This document shows positions 1-7,965 of a DNA stretch of 64,000 bases, in pieces (the stretch's first letter is position 1; the number at the start of each line of letters is the position of its first letter). Position numbers and translations under genes: made by a program. Location of the stretch: positions 1 through 64,000 of the forward strand of contig SVPC01000004.1 in the NCBI GenBank assembly GCA_015066095.1. Direction: 5' to 3'. The notes under the pieces are model-generated. The model saw only the letters and a program-made list of their open reading frames with translations. It was not told where the DNA came from and did no database searches. The DNA is from Oscillospiraceae bacterium (GTDB taxonomy: Bacteria > Bacillota > Clostridia > Oscillospirales > Acutalibacteraceae).

Positions 1-444
1 TTTTGTGCCTATGAAGAAAGTAAAGTAATCGACTCTCGCCCTACCGACGAAGGTCAAAGAATTCGTCGCAGACGTGAGTGTCTACAATGCGCTAAGCGTT
101 TCACCACTTATGAAATCATTGAAAGCCTCCCAATCATTGTTATCAAGAAAGATAAATCACGTGAAACTTTCAACCGCAACAAGATTATGACAGGTCTTTT
201 ACGTGCTTGTGAAAAACGCCCCGTGTCTATTGATATGCTCGACAAAATGATTGACGAAATCGAAATCACTATCCAGAACACACTCGACCGTGAAGTTACC
301 AGTGAAAAAATCGGCGAACTTGTTATGGAAAAACTTAAAGGTATTGACGAAGTAGCTTATGTTCGCTTTGCTTCGGTTTACCGTCAGTTTAAAGACATTA
401 ATACCTTTATGTCTGAACTCAACAAACTTTTATCCAAAGACTAA
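1..444 (+). CDS. nrdR: Transcriptional repressor NrdR, 5'-truncated by window edge
   Basis: The open frame runs from base 1 to a stop at 444 (147 codons) and matches NrdR, the zinc-ribbon/ATP-cone repressor that senses (d)ATP and represses ribonucleotide reductase genes. The window cuts off about four N-terminal residues (normally MKCP), so the frame begins inside the first Cys pair ([13 protein letters not shown]). The second Cys pair (ECLQC) follows near residue 33, then the RRREC/KRFTTYE signature. The ATP-cone occupies the rest ([16 protein letters not shown] through [10 protein letters not shown]). Length fits the usual 150 residues. It ends in a strong terminator, so it is transcribed apart from gltX. 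The family call is firm; the missing start lies outside the window. Confidence 0.95.
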   Translation, partial: FCAYEESKVIDSRPTDEGQRIRRRRECLQCAKRFTTYEIIESLPIIVIKKDKSRETFNRNKIMTGLLRACEKRPVSIDMLDKMIDEIEITIQNTLDREVTSEKIGELVMEKLKGIDEVAYVRFASVYRQFKDINTFMSELNKLLSKD

Positions 445-452
445 AATTAACT

Positions 453-482
453 CAAAGGGTATTTCAAATACCCTTTGTTTTT
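453..482 (+). terminator. Rho-independent terminator after nrdR
   Basis: A perfect 12-bp stem (CAAAGGGTATTT paired with AAATACCCTTTG, one-base centre) is followed by five T residues. It lies between the nrdR stop and the gltX ribosome binding site. Confidence 0.85.
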
Positions 483-498
483 AAATCTAGGAGTTACT

Positions 499-2148
499 AT
501 GCAAGATAACATTTTGATGGCAGATTTATTATTGCCTAACATCGACAAAACACCTGATTATTACGAAAACATATATCCCACCCGCAAACTTCCCGAAGGT
601 GCAAGGGTTGTGCGTGTAGCACCCAGTCCCACCGGCTACTTACATTTGGGGGTTTTGTTTGTATCCCTTGTAAACCGTATCACAGCAACATCATCGGGCG
701 GTATTTTCTTTACCCGTATTGAAGACACCGACAAAAAGCGTGAAGTTAAAGGCGGTATTGAGGATATTATCGGCGGTCTTAAACGCTTTGGTATTTTCCC
801 TGACGAAGGTTTTATAAGTGGCAATGAGCAAAAGGGTGACTACGGCCCCTACCAACAAAGCCACCGTGCCGAAATTTATCAGACCTATGTTAAAGAACTT
901 TTGCGGCTTGGTCTTGCTTATCCTTGCTTCTGCACAGCAGAAGAACTTGAGAAAGTTAGAAACGAGCAGGAATCCCAAAAAATCCGTACAGGCTATCACG
1001 GCAAATGGGCAAAGCACCGCGACATTACTTATGCCGAGGCAAAAGCGCTTATCAACGAGGGCAAGCAATTTGTTATCCGTCTTAAATCTCCCGGAAACGA
1101 AGAAAACAAGGTTGTTTTTGAAGATGCCATAAAGGGCAAAATCGAGATGCCCGAAAATGATGAAGATTTTGTGCTCCTTAAATCTGACGGTATACCCACC
1201 TACCATTTTGCACACGCTATTGACGACCATTTAATGCACACAACCCATGTGCTTCGCGGTGACGAGTGGATATCTTCAGTACCCAAGCACATTCAGTTAT
1301 TTAAACTTTTAGGTTTTAAGGTGCCTAAATTCGGTCACATCTCCCCCATTATGAAACTTGATAACGGCGCAAAGCGTAAAATTTCTAAAAGAAAAGACCC
1401 CGAAGCAGCTGTTCATTTCTTTGCAGAAGAAGGTTATATGAGCGACGCGGTTATCGAATATTTGATGACCATTGCCGCAAGTGATTTTGAAGATTGGCGC
1501 CGCGCTAACCCCGACAAATCATATGAGGAATTTAAGTTCAATCTTAAAAAGATGAGCGTTTCGGGTGCATTATTCGACGGTGTAAAACTTTTAGATGTTA
1601 GTAAAAACATCGTTTGCCGTCTTTCAAGTGGCGAAGTTTACGACTATGTTACCGCTTGGGCAAAAGAGTATGATACTGAGTTTTATAATGTATTAACCAA
1701 AGAGCCCGAATATTCTAAATCTGTTTTTGCTATCGACCGCGATGTACCAAAACCGCGTAAAGATATCGCAAAATGGAACGAGGTTAAAGAATATTTTGCA
1801 TATATGTTTGAAGAATATTATACTCCTTGTTTTGAGTTGCCCGAAAATATCCAAAAAGCAGACGCTACTGCTTTCTTGGAAGAATATAAAAAGGTATACT
1901 CACCCGATGACGACCGTCAGGAATGGTTTAACAAGATTAAATTGGTTGCACCAAAGTTAGGTTTTGCGGCTGAAACCAAGGAATATAAGGCAAATCCCGA
2001 CGCTTACAAGGGCAGTGCCGGTGATTTAAGCACAGTATTGCGTATTGCCATTACAGGCAGAAGAAATACCCCTGACCTTTGCAGTATTATGCAGGTTTTG
2101 GGTAAAGATGAATGTATTAAACGCATAGAAAATGCGATAAGAGGTTAG
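499..2148 (+). CDS. gltX: Glutamate--tRNA ligase
   Basis: Class Ic aminoacyl-tRNA synthetase that charges tRNA-Glu with glutamate. The HIGH-type motif is GYLHLG at residues 46-51 after APSPT, RGDEW is at 253-257, and the KMSKS-type loop is KISKR at 294-298, so the catalytic core is complete. The start is the ATG at 499 because TAGGAG lies six bases upstream; an in-frame ATG at 475 has no such site and sits in the nrdR terminator. At 549 residues it is longer than the common ~480-residue bacterial enzyme, mainly in the C-terminal half. It is followed three bases later by glnS, so the two synthetases are cotranscribed. Because the cell has GlnRS, this enzyme may be discriminating (Glu-only); that is inference. 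Confidence 0.93.
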   Translation: MQDNILMADLLLPNIDKTPDYYENIYPTRKLPEGARVVRVAPSPTGYLHLGVLFVSLVNRITATSSGGIFFTRIEDTDKKREVKGGIEDIIGGLKRFGIFPDEGFISGNEQKGDYGPYQQSHRAEIYQTYVKELLRLGLAYPCFCTAEELEKVRNEQESQKIRTGYHGKWAKHRDITYAEAKALINEGKQFVIRLKSPGNEENKVVFEDAIKGKIEMPENDEDFVLLKSDGIPTYHFAHAIDDHLMHTTHVLRGDEWISSVPKHIQLFKLLGFKVPKFGHISPIMKLDNGAKRKISKRKDPEAAVHFFAEEGYMSDAVIEYLMTIAASDFEDWRRANPDKSYEEFKFNLKKMSVSGALFDGVKLLDVSKNIVCRLSSGEVYDYVTAWAKEYDTEFYNVLTKEPEYSKSVFAIDRDVPKPRKDIAKWNEVKEYFAYMFEEYYTPCFELPENIQKADATAFLEEYKKVYSPDDDRQEWFNKIKLVAPKLGFAAETKEYKANPDAYKGSAGDLSTVLRIAITGRRNTPDLCSIMQVLGKDECIKRIENAIRG

Positions 2149-2151
2149 TTT

Positions 2152-3834
2152 ATGGAAGAAATTATTAAAACCGAAGAAGCAAAAGTTTCCAACTTTATAC
2201 ACGATTTTATTGATGAAGATTTAGCCGAAGGCGTTTATGAAAAGGTGCAAACCCGTTTTCCGCCTGAGCCTAACGGTTATCTTCACATAGGCCACGCAAA
2301 GGCTATTTGCATAGACTTTGCTACTGCCGAAAAATACGGCGGCAAATGTAATTTGCGTCTTGACGACACCAACCCCACAAAGGAAGATGTCGAATATGTT
2401 GACGCTATTATGGAAGATATCAAATGGTTGGGCTTTCAGTGGGATAATGTTTACTACGCATCTGACTATTTTGATTTTATCTATGAATGTGCGTTAAAAC
2501 TCATAGATAAGGGTTTGGCTTACATTGACGAATCTACACCCGAACAAATCAAGGAAATGCGCGGCACTTTAACAGAACCCGGTGTAAACAGCCCTTATCG
2601 TGAACGCCCCGTGGAAGAAACCAAAGATTTGTTTAAGCGAATGACCGACGGCGAGTTTGAAAACGGCGCTATGGTACTTCGTGCTAAAATTGATATGTCT
2701 TCTTCCAACCTTAATATGCGCGACCCCATTATATACCGCATAATGAAGGCTACCCACCACCGCACAGGTGATAAGTGGTGCGTATACCCGATGTATGACT
2801 TTGCACATCCTCTCAGCGATGCCAAAGAAGGTGTTACCCACTCGCTTTGCTCTTTGGAATTTGAAAACCACAGACCGCTTTACAACTGGTTCTTGGAGGT
2901 TTTAGATATCCCCACCCCACCCCGTCAGATAGAGTTTGCAAGAATGAACGTAAACTATACCTTAACTAGTAAGCGTAAGTGCTTAAAACTTGTAAACGAC
3001 GGTTTGGTTAGCGGTTGGGACGACCCTCGTATGGCTACCATCTGCGGTATGAGAAGACGCGGATATCCGTCAGAAGCCGTTCGCAATTTTGTTGATAAAA
3101 TCGGTGTTTCCAAGGCTTACAGCGTTATCGACTACGCACTTTTAGAGTCTTGCGTGCGCGATTATCTTAACGAAAATGCCGACCGCGCTATGGCAGTGCT
3201 TCATCCTTTAAAGGTTGTAATTGACAACTACCCCGAAGGCAAGACAGAAGAAATTTCGGTTGACATTAACCCCAACAAGCCCGAACTTGGCAAAACCATC
3301 GTTACCTTCTCCAAAGAGATTTACATCGAGCAGGACGACTTTATGTTAGACCCGCCAGGTAAATATTTCAGACTTTGCCCCGCAAAAGAAGTACGCTTAA
3401 AGAGCGCTTATTATATCAAGTACGCTTCACACGAAACGGATGAAAACGGTAATATTACAGTTGTTCACGCAACCTATGACCCCGAAAGTTTTGGCGGTGA
3501 AACCGCCGACGGCAGAAAGGTTAAGGGTACTCTTCATTGGGTTGATGCTAATAATTGCATTGACACCGAAGTTCGCCTATACGAGCGTCTTTTCAATGTT
3601 CCTAACCCCAGTGATGAAGAAGGTGTCTCTTCCTTTGCTGATAACCTTAACCCCGAATCTCTCACCGTACTTTCAAACTGCAAAATTGATAAATCTCTTG
3701 CTAATGTAACTGTTGGCGATACTTTCCAATTTATGCGTCAGGGCTATTTCTGTGTTGATAAAGATTCAAGTGAAGATAAACTCATATTCAACCGCACCGT
3801 AGCACTTAAAGATTCTTTCCAAAAGAAGGCATAA
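2152..3834 (+). CDS. glnS: Glutamine--tRNA ligase
   Basis: Class Ic synthetase that attaches glutamine directly to tRNA-Gln. The family-typical FPPEPNGYLHIGHAK segment sits near residues 36-50 (HIGH at 45-48), and the KMSKS counterpart is LTSKR at 271-275. The conserved RLDDTNPTKE and YPMYDFAHPLSDA stretches, which contact amino acid and ATP, are present. At 560 residues the C-terminal anticodon-binding beta-barrels appear complete. It lies three bases after gltX and two bases before the Nif3-family gene, so the three are probably one transcript. GlnRS is patchy among Firmicutes, many of which use GatCAB transamidation instead. Confidence 0.95.
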   Translation: MEEIIKTEEAKVSNFIHDFIDEDLAEGVYEKVQTRFPPEPNGYLHIGHAKAICIDFATAEKYGGKCNLRLDDTNPTKEDVEYVDAIMEDIKWLGFQWDNVYYASDYFDFIYECALKLIDKGLAYIDESTPEQIKEMRGTLTEPGVNSPYRERPVEETKDLFKRMTDGEFENGAMVLRAKIDMSSSNLNMRDPIIYRIMKATHHRTGDKWCVYPMYDFAHPLSDAKEGVTHSLCSLEFENHRPLYNWFLEVLDIPTPPRQIEFARMNVNYTLTSKRKCLKLVNDGLVSGWDDPRMATICGMRRRGYPSEAVRNFVDKIGVSKAYSVIDYALLESCVRDYLNENADRAMAVLHPLKVVIDNYPEGKTEEISVDINPNKPELGKTIVTFSKEIYIEQDDFMLDPPGKYFRLCPAKEVRLKSAYYIKYASHETDENGNITVVHATYDPESFGGETADGRKVKGTLHWVDANNCIDTEVRLYERLFNVPNPSDEEGVSSFADNLNPESLTVLSNCKIDKSLANVTVGDTFQFMRQGYFCVDKDSSEDKLIFNRTVALKDSFQKKA

Positions 3835-3836
3835 TA

Positions 3837-4583
3837 ATGACGGTTAATGATATTTTAAGTTTTTTGAACAATAAATTCCCAATAGACACCGCCTGTGATT
3901 TTGATAATGTCGGTTTGCTTATCGGCGATAAGGACCAAACTGTAACAAAGGCTATTATAGCGCTTGACTGCACTATGTCTGCTATAAATGAAGCAATAGC
4001 AAACGATTGCGAACTGATAATCACCCACCACCCCGTTATATTTAACCCCCTTAAAAACATTTTAAAGGGCAGTATACCGCACACAGTTGTAAGTAATAAC
4101 CTTTCGGTAATTTCTATGCATACTAACCTTGATGTGGGCGACGGCGGTGTTAACGATAATTTGTGCAAGGTCTTAGAACCCATTATGACCGAAACGGTTG
4201 TGGCAAATGACGGTTATCTTTTGAAAAAGTGCACCATATCCCCTATTTGTGCCGACGATTTGGCACTAAAATTAAAAACATCACTTGGCGGTCGCGTCAA
4301 ATATACCGACAACGGCAAAACCTTAGAAAACATCTTAGTGTGTTCCGGCAGTGGCGGTAACTTTATATATGAAGTTAAAGACTTTGACTGCGATGCTTTG
4401 CTTACCGCAGATGTCAAGCACAATCAGTTTTTGGATGCAGAACTTTTGGGTGTTTCCCTTTTTGATGCAGGTCACTTTAATACAGAAGATATTGTAATAG
4501 AACCGCTAAAAGAATTGTTACAAACCGAATTTTCGGATGTGGAGTTTATAACAAATCATAATAGCGCAATAAAATACCTATAA
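3837..4583 (+). CDS. Nif3-like dinuclear metal centre hexameric protein
   Basis: A 248-residue member of the Nif3/YqfO family (GTP cyclohydrolase I type 2 family in some databases). Family hallmarks are visible: DFDNVGLLIGD near residues 21-31, the metal-binding THHP at 63-66, HTNLDVGDGGVN, and a C-terminal DAGHFNTE segment giving the last metal ligands. It is the short form, lacking the PII-like insert found in the 370-residue versions. It follows glnS by two bases. In many Firmicutes Nif3 is next to trmK; that partner is absent here. The biochemical role is not settled for the family, so none is assigned. Confidence 0.88.
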   Translation: MTVNDILSFLNNKFPIDTACDFDNVGLLIGDKDQTVTKAIIALDCTMSAINEAIANDCELIITHHPVIFNPLKNILKGSIPHTVVSNNLSVISMHTNLDVGDGGVNDNLCKVLEPIMTETVVANDGYLLKKCTISPICADDLALKLKTSLGGRVKYTDNGKTLENILVCSGSGGNFIYEVKDFDCDALLTADVKHNQFLDAELLGVSLFDAGHFNTEDIVIEPLKELLQTEFSDVEFITNHNSAIKYL

Positions 4584-4586
4584 ACC

Positions 4587-4620
4587 AAAGCAGTCCTTAA
4601 ATAAGGGCTGCTTTAATATT
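4587..4620 (+). terminator. Rho-independent terminator of the gltX-glnS-nif3 operon
   Basis: AAAGCAGTCCTTA pairs with TAAGGGCTGCTTT (one G-U), followed by a T-rich tail. It begins four bases after the Nif3-family stop codon. Confidence 0.75.
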
Positions 4621-4624
4621 TTTA

Positions 4625-4825
4625 AATTGTAGTTTATCGGGGAGTTGAATCGTATCGTCAGGAAGCCTTCCCCTTGAGGGGAAGGGGGACCGCGTTAGCG
4701 GTGGATGAGGTGGAAAACGCTATAAAACAATAGAAAATCACACCTCATCCGTCACTTCGTGACACCTTCTCCTCGAGGAGAAGGCTTTGGTTTGTACCAT
4801 TCATTTAACCCGACAAACTATACTT
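4625..4825. repeat. Composite palindromic intergenic element (family A)
   Basis: The ends are inverted copies: TTGTAGTTTATCGGG at about 4627 and CCCGACAAACTATAC at about 4809. Inside are a CCTTCCCCTTGAGGGGAAGG hairpin, a CCGCGTTAGCGG hairpin, GGATGAGGTG facing CACCTCATCC, GTCACTTCGTGAC, and a CCTTCTCCTCGAGGAGAAGG hairpin. There is no credible reading frame. I associate this pattern with dispersed non-coding repeats in Clostridia; that is from memory and was not searched. Confidence 0.75.
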
Positions 4826-4871
4826 TAGACAAGGGGATCCGTTTCGGCGCCCGTGTAATCACATCAAACCA

Positions 4872-4900
4872 GACGGGAGGGGAAACCCCTCCCCTACGAT
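4872..4900. repeat. GGGAGGGG-type hairpin repeat (family C)
   Basis: GGGAGGGG and CCCCTCCC face each other around a short A-rich loop, with a CTACGAT edge. A close relative in the opposite orientation lies at 27634-27660 inside the phage-head operon. Confidence 0.6.
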
Positions 4901-4919
4901 GTGTTTATATGGACTCTTA

Positions 4920-4994
4920 GTAGGGGCAGGCGTCCTCGACTGCCCGTTTAATCTCATCAAATTTTGCGGACAGTCCGGGAGGCCTGTCCCTACA
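4920..4994. repeat. GTAGGGGC-bounded palindromic repeat (family B)
   Basis: It starts GTAGGGGCAGG and ends CCTGTCCCTAC, with two internal GC-rich hairpins (GGCAG/CTGCC and GGACAG/CTGTCC). The element between pgk and tpiA at 19788-19849 has the same architecture and ends. Confidence 0.65.
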
Positions 4995-4995
4995 A

Positions 4996-5125
4996 GTTTG
5001 TCGGTTTTGCAAACCGACAAACTATAATTTAGATAAGTCAATATAGTCGGGATGATTGGTTTAAAGTTTGCACTAAGCCGTAGTGTAATCGCCTGTCGCG
5101 GCTCGCAACAAACTATAATTTAATA
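4996..5125. repeat. Perfect 12-bp hairpin and reiterated CAAACTATAATTTA half-sites
   Basis: GTTTGTCGGTTT (4996-5007) pairs perfectly with AAACCGACAAAC (5011-5022). CAAACTATAATTTA occurs at about 5018 and 5109, and a variant ends element A at about 4814. This closes a roughly 540-bp gene-free stretch in which only repeats are seen, before the DUF421 gene. Confidence 0.55.
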
Positions 5126-5163
5126 TTTCAAAAATTTTCGCCCATAATATTTTTGGTGATAAA

Positions 5164-5835
5164 ATGATTACAACTATTGTTCGCACTATTATATTATATG
5201 TGTTCGTAACCTTTGCCATACGCGTTATGGGCAAACGCCAAATTGGTGATATGCAACCTAACGAATTAGTTATAACCCTTTTAATATCAGAAATTGTAGC
5301 AATACCGCTTCAGGATATAAGTCAACCAATTTTAAGCGGTGTTGTTGCCATTTTTATGCTAATTGTTTTAGAAATTGTAATGTCGGTATTATCGCTCAAA
5401 AGCGTCGGTGTAAGAAAATTTATGAGCGGTAATTCAGTGGTAATTATAAATAACGGTGTGGTAGACCAGAATGCTATGCGTAATGTACGTATGACAGTTT
5501 TGGACCTTATAGAACAACTGCGCGGACAAAATGTTTTTGATATTTCTACCGTAGCATTTGCGGTGCTTGAAGTTAACGGCAACTTAAGCGTACTGCTTAA
5601 AAGCGGTGACCAACCTGCCACTGTCAAGGATATCGGTGTTAAAAAGGAAAGTCAGGCACTCCCCTTGCCAGTTGTAAGCGACGGCAAAATTTTAAAAGAT
5701 TCTTTAAAGGCGCTTAGTATAACCAAAGAGGATGTTACAAAAAAACTACGCGCCAATCATTTTGAACTTAACAACGTATTTTTAATGACACTTGACAAAC
5801 ACGACAATATAAGCATTATAAGGAAGAACAGTTAA
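5164..5835 (+). CDS. DUF421 (YetF-like) membrane protein
   Basis: A 223-residue protein of the DUF421/YetF family. The N-terminal half has three hydrophobic segments (roughly residues 3-20, 36-55 and 58-77) around the family signature MGKRQIGDMQPNELV. The C-terminal half is a soluble domain with GNSVVIINNGVVDQNAM and LIEQLRGQNVFDISTVAFAV, both typical of the family. It probably sits in the plasma membrane with the soluble domain in the cytoplasm. B. subtilis relatives are linked to spores and stress, but the activity is not established. The next gene overlaps by one base (TAATG), so translation is coupled. Confidence 0.88.
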   Translation: MITTIVRTIILYVFVTFAIRVMGKRQIGDMQPNELVITLLISEIVAIPLQDISQPILSGVVAIFMLIVLEIVMSVLSLKSVGVRKFMSGNSVVIINNGVVDQNAMRNVRMTVLDLIEQLRGQNVFDISTVAFAVLEVNGNLSVLLKSGDQPATVKDIGVKKESQALPLPVVSDGKILKDSLKALSITKEDVTKKLRANHFELNNVFLMTLDKHDNISIIRKNS

Positions 5836-6209
5836 TGAAACGACTTATCCCCGCCGCAATATTATTTGTTTTAGTAATTGTAGCATATATCACAAGCCTT
5901 TTATATATAACAAACAGTTGCGACAAAACAAAAGCGTTATTGGATGTATCTGTAACCGCTTACAAAGAGAATAAAACCGCCCAAAAAGAAGCCAAAGAAA
6001 TAGAAAACTTTTGGAATAAAAAGGAACCGCTTTTATCGGTTTTTGTCAACCACGACCGAATTGACGATATAGAAACCGCCATTTCTTTGCTCAATGTATA
6101 TGCAAAAATGCCCGATAATGACCTGTTTTATGAATATGCAGACAATGTAAAAATACTCATCCACCAAATTATGGAAGATACAGAATTTACTATGCACAGC
6201 ATTTTTTGA
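5835..6209 (+). CDS. DUF4363 family protein
   Basis: A 124-residue protein with one N-terminal membrane helix (about residues 5-27, preceded by KR) and a charged helical extracytoplasmic domain. DUF4363 genes are regularly found directly behind DUF421 genes, as here; the one-base overlap implies a stoichiometric partner. The helical body (NFWNKKEPLLSVFVNHDRID, then LLNVYAKM) fits the family. No catalytic residues can be pointed out and the function is unknown. Confidence 0.75.
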   Translation: MKRLIPAAILFVLVIVAYITSLLYITNSCDKTKALLDVSVTAYKENKTAQKEAKEIENFWNKKEPLLSVFVNHDRIDDIETAISLLNVYAKMPDNDLFYEYADNVKILIHQIMEDTEFTMHSIF

Positions 6210-6227
6210 CTTTAAATCAATAAATTG

Positions 6228-6256
6228 TTGCTATTTTTTGACCTTTGTGTTATAAT
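6228..6256 (+). promoter_or_regulatory. Sigma-A promoter for the symporter gene
   Basis: TTGCTA at 6228-6233 and a perfect TATAAT at 6251-6256 are separated by 17 bases. The start codon lies 33 bases downstream. Confidence 0.65.
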
Positions 6257-6288
6257 ATTAGCAATATTTTTTTGAAAGGATGTATAAT

Positions 6289-7728
6289 ATGACTTTAGCA
6301 TTTATACTCTACTTCGTTGTCATTTTGGTTATAGGAATATTTTTCTTCTTCAAATCAAAAAGTGGCGGCGAAAAAGAATACTTTTTAGGCGGCAGAAGTA
6401 TGGGACCTTGGGTAACTGCTTTAAGTGCTCAGGCTTCTGATATGAGCGGATGGCTTTTGATGGGCTTCCCCGGCAGTATTATTGCATTCGGTCTTGGCAA
6501 GGTTTGGATAGGTATCGGTCTTGCTCTTGGTACTATTGCTAACTGGATTTTTGTTGCTCGTCGTTTACGCCGTTTTTCAAAAGCAGCAAACGACTCTATA
6601 ACCTTACCGCAATATTTAACAAACCGTTTTGCAACCTCTAACCCTGCTCTTAAAGTTGTTTGTGCTATTATATTTTTAATTAGCTTTACGGTTTATGTTG
6701 CTTCCGCATTTAACGCGGGTGCTGAAGTTTTTGCCACAGTTATTCCTTGGTTCCAGTCCCGCAAACTTTTAGCAATGCTTATTTTTGCGGTATTAGTTCT
6801 TACATATACCTTCCTGGGCGGTTATAAGGCAGTTTGCTGGACCGACTTTTTCCAAGGACTACTTATGTTATTAGCCTTGGTTTCAACCCCTATTTTAATG
6901 CTCACATTAGGCAACTTTGATTCAAGCTTCAGCGGTGCTTTTGCCCCCGGCATTAACGCATTTGGCAGTAACCCGTTTAATGTTCCTTGGACCGATATTG
7001 TTTCGGGTCTCGGTTGGGGTCTTGGTTACTTTGGTATGCCCCACATTTTAGTACGCTTTATGGCTATCAAAAACTCTAAAATGGTTAAAAAATCTGCTTC
7101 GGTTGCCATCACTTGGTTAATTTTAACCTTGGGCGCTACTATTATGATTGCGTGGCTTGGCCGTACATACCTATTAAATAATGGCTCTGCTCTTGCACAA
7201 GCAATTTTGCCACAAGGTGCTCAAAGCAGAATATTTATCGAAGTGGCACTTGATATATTCCCGCCCTTTATTGCAGGACTTATGTTGTCGGCAATTATTG
7301 CCGCCGCCATGTCTACGGCTGACAGTCAGTTATTGGTGGCTTCTTCGTCATTTACAAGCGACCTTTACAACCCTGTTATCCGCAAAAACAAAGCAAAGGA
7401 TAAAGAAATGCTTTGGGTAGGCCGTTTGGTTGTTGCCGTTGTAACAATCGTTGCTTTTGCTATAGCATCCAGCGGCATTGGCAAAGCCAATTCTTGGGCT
7501 TCAAATATTATGGCTATGGTTGAAAATGCTTGGGGTCTTTTCGGTGCTGCATTCGGTCCGGTTGTTATTCTTTCACTTTTCTGGAAAAGACTTACCTACA
7601 AGGGCGCTATTGCAGGTATTATAGGCGGTGCAGTCGCCGATATCGCTTGGCTTGTACTTTTCACCAGCACTGTTACTACTCCTATCATTTGCGATACCTT
7701 GGTTTACGAATTGTACCCGGTTTTATAA
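6289..7728 (+). CDS. putP: Sodium/proline symporter, frameshifted near the C-terminus
   Basis: Sodium:solute symporter of the PutP branch, taking up proline with Na+. Family features are present: FFLGGRSMGPWVTALSAQASDMSGWLL near residues 30-56, VYVASAFNAGAEVF, the LGGYKAVCWTDFFQG loop, and AAAMSTADSQLLVASS. About 12 membrane helices are visible. The start is the ATG at 6289, nine bases after GAAAGG; an ATG at 6280 would overlap that ribosome site. The frame stops at 7728 after VYELYPVL, but the expected end (PGFIIGTICTVVF and a hydrophilic tail) continues in another frame to 7832. A single lost base near 7713 explains this and would give about 514 residues, the usual PutP length. It may be a real mutation or a sequence error. 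Confidence 0.85.
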   Translation: MTLAFILYFVVILVIGIFFFFKSKSGGEKEYFLGGRSMGPWVTALSAQASDMSGWLLMGFPGSIIAFGLGKVWIGIGLALGTIANWIFVARRLRRFSKAANDSITLPQYLTNRFATSNPALKVVCAIIFLISFTVYVASAFNAGAEVFATVIPWFQSRKLLAMLIFAVLVLTYTFLGGYKAVCWTDFFQGLLMLLALVSTPILMLTLGNFDSSFSGAFAPGINAFGSNPFNVPWTDIVSGLGWGLGYFGMPHILVRFMAIKNSKMVKKSASVAITWLILTLGATIMIAWLGRTYLLNNGSALAQAILPQGAQSRIFIEVALDIFPPFIAGLMLSAIIAAAMSTADSQLLVASSSFTSDLYNPVIRKNKAKDKEMLWVGRLVVAVVTIVAFAIASSGIGKANSWASNIMAMVENAWGLFGAAFGPVVILSLFWKRLTYKGAIAGIIGGAVADIAWLVLFTSTVTTPIICDTLVYELYPVL

Positions 7729-7832
7729 TCGGCACAATTTGTACCGTTGTTTTCACTTTAATCGACAAAAAACCATCAGCAGAGATTGAAGCTATCTACT
7801 CCAATGCAACCAATCCCGAAATAGACGATTAA
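7713..7832 (+). other. putP: Displaced C-terminal segment of putP in the -1 frame
   Basis: Read from 7713 this encodes V-PGFIIGTICTVVFTLIDKK and a 20-residue polar tail ending at TAA 7832. It contains the last membrane helix and tail expected of PutP and has no start codon or ribosome site of its own. Confidence 0.75.
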
Positions 7833-7845
7833 TTCATATTATTTA

Positions 7846-7885
7846 AAAGCGTGTCGCAAAGAAATGTGGCACGCTTTCTTTTTGC
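7846..7885 (+). terminator. Terminator downstream of putP
   Basis: AAAGCGTGTCGCA faces TGTGGCACGCTTT across a short AAGAAA loop, followed by TCTTTTT. It lies 14 bases after the restored putP stop, which supports 7832 as the ancestral gene end. Confidence 0.7.
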
Positions 7886-7905
7886 ATATTTATGCATATA
7901 TATGC
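7883..7905. promoter_or_regulatory. Overlapping palindromes, candidate operator of the amino-acid importer
   Basis: TGCATA-TT-TATGCA (7883-7896) overlaps a perfect 12-base palindrome GCATATATATGC (7894-7905), directly abutting the -35 box. The AT-rich paired TGCATA half-sites recall arginine-repressor boxes. The assignment to ArgR is inference. Confidence 0.4.
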
Positions 7906-7934
7906 TTGACAAATGAATAAAATGATGATATACT
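7906..7934 (+). promoter_or_regulatory. Sigma-A promoter of the amino-acid ABC operon
   Basis: A perfect -35 TTGACA (7906-7911), a 17-base spacer, and -10 TATACT (7929-7934). The ribosome site AAGGAG and the ATG at 7966 follow. Confidence 0.85.
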
Positions 7935-7965
7935 GTCTATACTAAATTTTTTAAGGAGAATTATT

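Noticed and set aside
818..1132. Alternative-frame open reading stretches within gltX (and similar inside glnS, tpiA and others)
   Set aside because: They overlap genes with complete catalytic motifs and have no ribosome sites or family features.
4859..5041. Minus-strand 60-codon frame in the repeat cluster
   Set aside because: It consists of palindromic repeat sequence; such frames recur wherever these repeats occur.
7700..7728. Programmed -1 frameshift in putP
   Set aside because: No slippery heptamer or downstream structure is visible, and the terminal product without the last helix would make little sense.
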